From positions 1 through 64,000 of the forward strand of contig JBKDOL010000088.1 of assembly GCA_046343015.1 (NCBI GenBank): a stretch of 64,000 nt of DNA, in the 5' to 3' direction. This document shows, piece after piece, positions 38,801-44,969 of the stretch. Each line of letters opens with the position of its first letter. Position 1 is the first letter of the stretch. Made by a program: the position numbers and the translations under genes. The notes under the pieces were generated by a model that did no database searches, was not told where the DNA came from, and saw nothing but the letters and a program-made list of their open reading frames with translations. The DNA comes from BJ22 sp021298375 (GTDB lineage: Bacteria > Planctomycetota > Planctomycetia > Pirellulales > Pirellulaceae).

Positions 38801-39990
38801 GTGAACTCCCGCTCACGCCGGAGATCCAACTGGCAGCGAAGCCTCAGCCGCAAACCGTCGAACGATGGTCGCTGCTGACCTCACCGGTTTGGAATATTCG
38901 CCCCACAGGTCCCCAGCCAATTTACGAGTCTGAGTCCAGCGAGCTGATTCCTGTCTGGTACCCTTGGCCTGGTGAAGAGGTGAAACTCGCGCTCCAGCGT
39001 CCGGTCGCTGTCGAAGGGAAAACATTGACCGTGCAAAGTGTCGAGCAGTCCCTGGACGTGGGTAATCGTCAGCGCAATTCACGGTTGAGGTTCAAGGTCG
39101 AGTCGAGCCTGGGCAATGACTTCGCCGTTGAATTGCCGGAAGGGGCCGAGGTTCGCGAGTTACAGCTCAATAATCGATCGCTGCCGATCCGCCGCGAGGG
39201 AAAGCGGATCCTGATCGGATTAAAGCCCGGCGCACAGGAAGTCGAACTGGAGTGGACCGCCACGGAAGCGATCGGCACCCAGGTTACCTTTCCTGCTGTG
39301 AGCCTCCCCGTAGAAGCCGCCAACGTGACCAGCGTGATGAATGTTCCGGAGTCGCGCTGGATTCTCTGGACCCGCGGCCCGCTCCGCGGCCCGGCTGTCC
39401 AGTTCTGGGTGGTCCTCTTGCTGGCGGGCCTGATTGGCTGGGCCTTGAGCCGACACCCGCTCTCGCCGCTGCGAGGTTACGAATGGGTTCTGCTGGCGAT
39501 TGGCCTGACCCAGGTCCACTTCTTGGCGGGCTTGCTGGTCCCCGCATGGTTACTCCTCTTGGCTCGGCGCGGCAAACGCGAACCGAATGCCCAGCACTGG
39601 CTGGCATTCAACTTTGCCCAGCTAGGTCTGGTCTTGCTGACGATTATTGCCCTTTCGATCCTCGTCTATGTGGTCAGTCGTGGATTGCTTGGCCAACCCG
39701 AGATGTTTATCCGGGGAAATGGATCGCACGCCGGCAGGCTGGTCTGGTTCACCCCAGCCAGCGGAAATGAACTGACGCGCCCGGAAATCATCTCGATTTC
39801 GATTTGGTTCTACCGTTTGCTGATGCTCGTCTGGGCGCTTTGGCTGGCCAATGCCGTGATCCGCTGGCTGCAAATCGGCTGGCAAAACTTTACCGCTGGC
39901 GGGGCTTGGCGCACCAACCGCCTGAAGGAAGAAGAAAAGGAAGAAGAGGCTCTCACGGAGGCACAGAGGCACGGGGAGCAGAGCCGTTAG
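35854..39990 (+). CDS. giant membrane protein of unknown function
   Basis: This encodes 1378 residues from the ATG at 35854. A signal-like helix lies at residues 10-30, a long beta-rich domain reaches about residue 460, and a cluster of three to five helices follows at about 475-580. Another helix lies near 700-720, and directly after it is a second signal-peptide-like segment (LVLLCSLLIGAAPVAAQD, about 732-750). A second long beta-rich domain then reaches about 1175 and is followed by several helices at about 1180-1300. The arrangement suggests fusion of two exported proteins. I do not recognise the family. The last 16 residues (EEALTEAQRHGEQSR and neighbours) and the stop codon are translated from the 264-bp repeat that starts at 39942, so the original C-terminus has been altered. 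Confidence 0.8.
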   Translation: MSGQRHLSAGIFPFAFCLVTLLTSLGWAQFPEPAIPEPLRPWKDWVLWDSPQLTSPLLYDSAEQRILIWPSTLELNLNSTGGAWKLQVQAFSPTWLSLPGSEECWPQAVQLDNQIVPVVSRNGIPSIFLATGLHAVAGSFAWREQPEKIAIPSEIGILALTLDGQSIPLPNRDTSGWLWLRRSQASAEEKDQLSLQVYRVLEDGLPMWLRTELEVSVSGKSREEDLGFVLPANWQLSFVNSPIPVALDEAGRIKAQVRAGNWKIRIDAFRNEDLRQLEYAAATPPAVAMELVALRARPELRAIELQNATPIDVSLTTFPEDWRNLPVFQWDTTAPLPWTVKSSGAGELRPNRFQITRQLWLDDDGRGLTYQDSISGESRQISRLDVAPSHELAVMRIDGTRQLITRNPETAAEGVELRTRYASIEAIGRATQPSQLAATGWQANADSLLVSFWLPPGWRMLALFGADRVEGDWLTAWTLLDLFLLLIFSLAIFRMWGLTAGVIAFLAFGLAYHEAGAPRFTWLFLLIPVAILQVVRPGRLHKWLSAWRYLALVLLLLFLTPFLAREIQSALYPQLEPAGIQYRERNLIELFEGALPRSRSVAREYTDAAPGYLPPVSGNSLDNRPQSMESGRLDSGKAAKSQGQQAQSSNMFFDPGTSIQTGIAKPEWEGNLVECFWDGPVNSEQTIRPILLTATQHRLLTVGRIVLLCLLLGLFLRPQAGKKRSRPAPAPAAGLVLLCSLLIGAAPVAAQDLPDRDLLNSLRERLLKPSDAFPQAAEIPMLRATIRDGKLLLEGQIHAAAECAVPLPGQFPSWSPLSVRLGDSAGIVCRRDDGYLWLWVPEGVHPFRVEGLLPDAAEWVWSFQLTPRQLELDASDWNVTGLRPDGRPENQLFFSRKERAAEGDSRYDQRNFRAIVQVDRMLEIGLVWKVHNTVRRLSSPGRAITVQVPLLAGERVLSGNVTPEDGMIEVNLSAEAGEFSWESELPLTPEIQLAAKPQPQTVERWSLLTSPVWNIRPTGPQPIYESESSELIPVWYPWPGEEVKLALQRPVAVEGKTLTVQSVEQSLDVGNRQRNSRLRFKVESSLGNDFAVELPEGAEVRELQLNNRSLPIRREGKRILIGLKPGAQEVELEWTATEAIGTQVTFPAVSLPVEAANVTSVMNVPESRWILWTRGPLRGPAVQFWVVLLLAGLIGWALSRHPLSPLRGYEWVLLAIGLTQVHFLAGLLVPAWLLLLARRGKREPNAQHWLAFNFAQLGLVLLTIIALSILVYVVSRGLLGQPEMFIRGNGSHAGRLVWFTPASGNELTRPEIISISIWFYRLLMLVWALWLANAVIRWLQIGWQNFTAGGAWRTNRLKEEEKEEEALTEAQRHGEQSR

Positions 39991-40205
39991 CGGACAAGAT
40001 TGCTTGAAGGTGCAAAGTTCAGGCGAGTATGGAAGATTAGAATCAGGCATGGGGGGTCGTTGAGGAAAACTGGCCTCTGAAAGTCTTGAAACAGCAGAGA
40101 ATAACTTTTTTATCTCGTGCCTTTGACTTTCCCGCTTCCTACCCTCCACCTCCCCTCCACCTCCCCTCTTCCTCCGTGCCTCCGTGAGAGCCCCTCTTCC
40201 CCCTC
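39942..40205. repeat. long direct repeat, copy 1 (left flank of GxxExxY gene)
   Basis: This 264-bp unit recurs at 40731-41018 with only three substitutions and one length change. Its left end (GGCTCTCACGGAGGCACAGAGG) is the inverted complement, with one mismatch, of its right end (CCTCCGTGCCTCCGTGAGAGCC). It therefore has terminal inverted repeats of about 22 bp. The left end overlaps the 3' end of the membrane protein gene. Confidence 0.92.
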
Positions 40206-40307
40206 TTCACCCCTCCACTTGAACACGCTCAAATAACAGTGTACTTTTGTTCATTTCAGGGAGTGATACAGGTGATTATTCAATGCCTTCACTCGGGAGT
40301 CTGACAA

Positions 40308-40691
40308 ATGACTACGGAAAACGAAATCGGCACAATCGTGGTCCAGGAGGCCATTCATATCCATCGAGGCCTTGGGCCGGGATTGCTGGAATCAGTTTAT
40401 GAAACAGTGCTCGAACGCCGCCTGGCCAAGCAAGGACTGGTTGTTCAAAGGCAAGTACCTGTCCAAGTCCGGTTTGAGGAAGACGTCTTCGAAGAGGGAT
40501 TCCGCGCGGACTTGATCGTAAACAAGAAGGTTCTTTTGGAATTGAAGTCGATTGAGGCAATCAACAACGTTCACAGAAAACAGCTGCTCACTTACCTGAG
40601 ACTTACTGAAATCAAACTTGGCTATCTCCTCAACTTCGGCGAGGAGGTCATGAAAAATGGCATCACGCGAACGATCAATGGAAGGCTTTGA
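40308..40691 (+). CDS. GxxExxY family protein (PD-(D/E)XK nuclease-like)
   Basis: This encodes 127 residues from the ATG at 40308, with GGGAG about ten bases upstream. The family signature GLLESVYETVL lies at residues 27-37. The nuclease-like core is visible as FRADLIVNKKVLLELKSIE, with the Asp and the E-L-K pair expected of a PD-(D/E)XK fold. The family is widespread in environmental bacteria, and its biological role is not established. Here the gene is enclosed by two nearly identical direct repeats, and the length is normal for the family. Start and end lie wholly between the repeats, which suggests that they travel together. Confidence 0.92.
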   Translation: MTTENEIGTIVVQEAIHIHRGLGPGLLESVYETVLERRLAKQGLVVQRQVPVQVRFEEDVFEEGFRADLIVNKKVLLELKSIEAINNVHRKQLLTYLRLTEIKLGYLLNFGEEVMKNGITRTINGRL

Positions 40692-40730
40692 TTTGCTGTG
40701 AGGATTTGCACTTGCGTTGAAGGACGAAGC

Positions 40731-41018
40731 AGAAGAGGCTCTCACGGAGGCACAGAGGCACGGGGAGCAAAGCCGTTAGCGGACAAGATTGCTTGAAGGT
40801 GCAAAGTTCAGGCGAGTATGGAAGATTAGAATCAGGCATGGGGGGTCGTTGAGGAAAACTGACCTCTGAAAGTCTTGAAACAGCAGAGAATAACTTTTTT
40901 ATCTCGTGCCTTTGACTTTCCCGCTTCCTACCCTCCACCTACCCTCCACCTCCCCTCTTCCTCCGTGCCTCCGTGCCTCCGTGCCTCCGTGCCTCCGTGA
41001 GAGCCCCTCTTCCCCCTC
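40731..41018. repeat. long direct repeat, copy 2 (right flank of GxxExxY gene)
   Basis: This 288-bp copy matches 39942-40205 at a fixed offset of 789 bp until the CCTCCGTG tract. There it has five CCTCCGT units instead of two, which accounts for the 24 extra bases. Its final base lies within the stop codon (41017-41019) of the next gene on the minus strand. Confidence 0.92.
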
Positions 41019-44000
41019 ACTCGCCAAGCCGATGGATCGTGTTGTGAATCTTGCCACTGAACGGTTGGCCTGACTTGCTTTTGAGTGCATACCCAACCTC
41101 CATCCCCCAAGTGGGCTCGACCTCGGGAATCTCCAGCCTCACGGTGCGGCCGTCCGGGAGCAGCTCAGACCTCGTCACGGCCCACTTTCGTTCGTTCAGA
41201 TGCTCCGAGCCATAGTTCGCCGAGCGCTTCAGGTCCCAGGCTTTGACTGCAAAGTTATTCGGATCGGCTGCGGCCCGGGCATCAAGCGGATCGCTGAAGA
41301 CGATCTCGAACGTCTTGGGTCGAGCGTGGAGTTCCAGCGGCAGGTTCGCTGGCTGGCCGGTGTACCGAACCCGATAAAGACCACCGGGCTGCTCCTGCGT
41401 GCTGCTCCAGGCGAACATGCCGCAGCAGTACAACTGCCCATCAACCGGACTGAATCGACCACGCATGATCCCGGTAGGGAATTGTGGCAATGGCAACTCG
41501 CACATTCCGCCCTGAACTTGCCCGTCCACCCGCTCATGAGGCGCAACAAAGATTTTTCCGTAACCGTAAGAGAGGTTCAGGAGCGCGCCCGACAGCGGGC
41601 CCCAACGACGGCTTTCAACCCAGAGAAGTTCGCCGGGCGATCGATCCATCGCGTTGGTGATCCAGCACATCGGTGGCTCCATCGCAGAATCGGATGAATC
41701 CGCCACTTCGTGATAGCCAAACATGTTTCCATAAAAACCGCCGGGACGAACCCAGTTGATGCGATTCTTGGGATTCCAGTGCCCTTCCTGATCCGTCACC
41801 ACAAACGTTCCGTCCGGGTTCAAACAGACACCGTTGGCCGCTCGAAAACCATTGGCCACAATCTCGGTCTGTTGGCCATCGGCGGAAACCTTGAGCAAAG
41901 TCCCGTGATGCGGAACGATGGCGGGAAGCGCATGCCGGGCTGACTTGGCGTAGTAAAAGTTCCCCTCGGCATCTGTCTGCAATCCCATGGCAAACTCATG
42001 GAAATGCTCTGTCACCTGATGATCGTTGTTGAAGCATTCATACCAGTCCATCTCGCCGTCGCCGTTAAGGTCATGCAACGCCACTAACTGGTCTCGGCAA
42101 GTCACGTAAATCACCCCGTCGCGAAACTTGATCCCCAGGGGCTGGAACAGCCCGGCCGCGATCCTGCGCCAAGTGATTTTGGCTTTCTGTCCAATTTGGC
42201 CGGTACCCCGAACCATCCAGACACTTCCATCCCAATCGCAGACGACGAGCGCGTCGACATCGGTCGGATGGAAATCGAGACCCGTCAATCGCAGGCGACA
42301 GTTTCCACTGTTCTGTTCCGGATGCTGCAGTACGTCGACGACAAAGGGACCGCTCCCCGCTCCCTGCTGGATCTCGGTCACTTCCAGTTTGGGCCAATTG
42401 GCCGGACCACCTCGAGTCAGCGGCTCCAAATCCGTCGGCCGCGGCGGGTCTGATGCCAACGCCGCAGCGACTTTCTCCAGGTCCGCGGCGGCCGTCAGCG
42501 AGGTCATTGCCAGGCTGAGCCGCAGCGGCTCTGCACCGGCCGGAATCCGCAGCCGCAGAGTCCCCTCGGCATCCGCGATCCATTGCTCTCGCGAGACCTG
42601 TCCCAGGTTGCTGTAGGCCGAGACCAGCAGGCCTTGAGGCGCATTGGTCGCCTCTGCACCCCGACCGCGGCGTTCAGCCGTTCCCAACACCGAATCAACT
42701 GGTCCGGCAGTCACGATCGGCCCGGTAAACTCGGCCCAGCTGGCCAGTGGACGCTGCGCGTCTCTTTGCTCTACCTGACTCAATTCGTCTGCGGAGAGCG
42801 CGCGGTCAAAAATACGAACTGCCCTCAGCTCGCCCTGGAGGTAGCTGCGTTCGGGAAAGTTATCATTCGTCGCGCCGATTCGAAGCACCGCATCGCGAAG
42901 CGGCTGCTTCACGCCCAGTTCTCCATCTCCCGCTGGCCGACCATCAACGAAAAACCGGATTCGCCTGTCCATCGCGGTCCAGGTCACGGCAACTTCATGC
43001 CACTCTCCATCGTTGACCGCGCGGTTGGCTTGCACGGCGCCGACCCAGCCGACATCAAAGGTCGGGCGACCGTCCCGCAGGAACAGACTCTGCCCCATTG
43101 GCACCCATTGCTCCTGATTACGCGTCTTGCAGATGATCGTTCCATCAGCCTTGGTCTTGATCTGGGCGGTTATGGAAAAGTCGCGGTCGGAAGTGTTCCA
43201 GCGATCCGCTCCATCGATCTGAAAAAAGCTCGCGCCATCAAACTGGACCGGTGCATCCGGAGCCAGAGCGCTGACCGGTTGGTGCGAGAGCATCCCGGCT
43301 GGAGTCGCTTCAAAAGGACGATTCGCCCGGACCACTTGAAGAATGAGGTCTCGGCTGCGCGGACCAAAATTGAGCGTGCGGACAAATTGGGGCTGGTCCG
43401 CCGCATAACGCAGGCTGGGCGTTTCGAGAATCTCCGTCTGGTCCACGGTGTACTTGAGAATGGTCTGTCTGCCAAACCGGTAAAGCCCCCGGTACTTGGC
43501 CCAGCCTCGTTCAAGCGGACCGTAGTGGCGACCATCGCGACCGGTCAATCGCTCGTCGACAAACGAACCATCAGCAGGTCGCCCCCACCCCGGGCCCGTC
43601 GGATTCTGCAAATGGACCGTCCCGGCGACGCGCGGATGCTGACCATGCACGCCGTTAAAGTGAATCCCGTTGTAGTCAATGAATTCGCCACTCCAAGCAC
43701 CGGCGACCCGTAGCGTGTCGTGGTCGTACATCAGCCAGTGAGTCCCTGACTCGACACCACCCGGTCCATCATCAAGGCGAATCACCAGCCCTTTCTGGGC
43801 TATGTTTGAACGGTCTTCCGAGACCTCGATCGTGTTCAGCAAACTTGGTCCATAATCCATCGTCGTCCAGGGACGGGACTCGACCGGATCGGGTCCGAGG
43901 GTATCACCCGCGGGCAGGCCCGCCAGATAGGCCTCAGACAGAGGAACATACTGGCTCGGATTGGTTTCGCGCAGGAAGGCTTCGCGGATGTACTGGATCA

Positions 44001-44928
44001 CGGCGTACTTCTGCTTGGGTACCATCCACCGCTGAGGAATCATCATCCCGTAACCGTGGGTCAGGGTTTGATACATCGAATAAGGGTCGCTGCCGCGTTT
44101 GAACTTGCCGCTGGGAAAACGCAACGACGTAGGCATCGAGCCTTCGCTGGCCAAGTCGCCATGACAACTGGCGCAGCGGAGGCGATAGACCTCGGCTCCC
44201 TCGCGAAGCGTTTCCCCATTCCAGCCGGCGATCAGTCCCCGGTGATCGACGTGCGACTCGTATTCGGGCAGCGGGGCCAGCGCCGCCAGCGAGGTGGTAG
44301 GGCGCAATTCCGCAGCCCGCGGCGGCCCCCCCTTGGCCAGCTCATTCAGATAGGCCACGAGATCGAGAAACTCCTTGCGATCGGCCAACTGATTGGCCAG
44401 TCCCTCAGGCATCGTCGACAGCTGGGTCAGCTTTCGATCCTCGATTTCCTCCAGAGACACGGCGAGCGGCTCGGTCGGTTCCTCGATTCGATCGAGCAGC
44501 AGCCGCTGGTTGTTTTGCTCGACCACAATTCCCGAGAGCTGACGCCCGTCGACCAGACTCAAGACCGTCGTTTCGTATCCCTGCCGGATGACTGCCGAGG
44601 GCTGGAGCACTGCCTGAATCAAATGCGGCAATGTCACCTCCCGTCGCTCGGTCAAATCGGGTCCCAGCCTGCGCAGGCCGGCCCCCGGCTCATGGCACTT
44701 GGCACAGTTCAGCTCCGGTCGGTAGAACCAGATCGCGCCGCGAACCGGGTCGCCAAACCGCAGCACATCGGCAGCCAACTCTTCGGGGCTCTCGGCGAGC
44801 AGCTGCTGAGTCAATTGGGGTGATCGGGCCGAGAGTGGAGCCTCGGGAAAACAAACTCCGACAGTCAGGAAAGCGAGCTTTAAAAATCTCACCCACAAAA
44901 AACGGGATCCGAATCGAGACTGATGCAT
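41017..44928 (-). CDS. secreted diheme protein with LamG and glucose-dehydrogenase-like propeller
   Basis: This encodes 1303 residues from the ATG at 44928, with a signal-like helix. Two heme c sites are present: CAKCH (Cys75, Cys78, His79) inside a planctomycete heme-binding module like TIGR02603, and CASCH (Cys252, Cys255, His256) in a second cytochrome c domain. A LamG-like module follows (FDGASFFQIDG, then FSITAQIKTKADGTIICKT). The C-terminal half is a propeller of the sorbosone-dehydrogenase type (DWDGSVWMVRGTGQIG, LNPDGTFVVTDQEGHW). It is probably a secreted sugar dehydrogenase or binding protein that passes electrons to cytochromes. It is the last gene of a three-gene minus-strand operon and ends exactly at the repeat copy 2. 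Confidence 0.9.
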   Translation of the reverse strand: MHQSRFGSRFLWVRFLKLAFLTVGVCFPEAPLSARSPQLTQQLLAESPEELAADVLRFGDPVRGAIWFYRPELNCAKCHEPGAGLRRLGPDLTERREVTLPHLIQAVLQPSAVIRQGYETTVLSLVDGRQLSGIVVEQNNQRLLLDRIEEPTEPLAVSLEEIEDRKLTQLSTMPEGLANQLADRKEFLDLVAYLNELAKGGPPRAAELRPTTSLAALAPLPEYESHVDHRGLIAGWNGETLREGAEVYRLRCASCHGDLASEGSMPTSLRFPSGKFKRGSDPYSMYQTLTHGYGMMIPQRWMVPKQKYAVIQYIREAFLRETNPSQYVPLSEAYLAGLPAGDTLGPDPVESRPWTTMDYGPSLLNTIEVSEDRSNIAQKGLVIRLDDGPGGVESGTHWLMYDHDTLRVAGAWSGEFIDYNGIHFNGVHGQHPRVAGTVHLQNPTGPGWGRPADGSFVDERLTGRDGRHYGPLERGWAKYRGLYRFGRQTILKYTVDQTEILETPSLRYAADQPQFVRTLNFGPRSRDLILQVVRANRPFEATPAGMLSHQPVSALAPDAPVQFDGASFFQIDGADRWNTSDRDFSITAQIKTKADGTIICKTRNQEQWVPMGQSLFLRDGRPTFDVGWVGAVQANRAVNDGEWHEVAVTWTAMDRRIRFFVDGRPAGDGELGVKQPLRDAVLRIGATNDNFPERSYLQGELRAVRIFDRALSADELSQVEQRDAQRPLASWAEFTGPIVTAGPVDSVLGTAERRGRGAEATNAPQGLLVSAYSNLGQVSREQWIADAEGTLRLRIPAGAEPLRLSLAMTSLTAAADLEKVAAALASDPPRPTDLEPLTRGGPANWPKLEVTEIQQGAGSGPFVVDVLQHPEQNSGNCRLRLTGLDFHPTDVDALVVCDWDGSVWMVRGTGQIGQKAKITWRRIAAGLFQPLGIKFRDGVIYVTCRDQLVALHDLNGDGEMDWYECFNNDHQVTEHFHEFAMGLQTDAEGNFYYAKSARHALPAIVPHHGTLLKVSADGQQTEIVANGFRAANGVCLNPDGTFVVTDQEGHWNPKNRINWVRPGGFYGNMFGYHEVADSSDSAMEPPMCWITNAMDRSPGELLWVESRRWGPLSGALLNLSYGYGKIFVAPHERVDGQVQGGMCELPLPQFPTGIMRGRFSPVDGQLYCCGMFAWSSTQEQPGGLYRVRYTGQPANLPLELHARPKTFEIVFSDPLDARAAADPNNFAVKAWDLKRSANYGSEHLNERKWAVTRSELLPDGRTVRLEIPEVEPTWGMEVGYALKSKSGQPFSGKIHNTIHRLGE

Positions 44929-44969
44929 GGGAACCACAACATTCAAAAAAAGAAAACTGAAAGACTCGC

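Noticed and set aside
39622..40149. 175-residue minus-strand frame whose N-terminal part recurs at 40675-40938
   Set aside because: The similarity comes only from the duplicated DNA. The frame crosses the membrane protein gene and has no domain.
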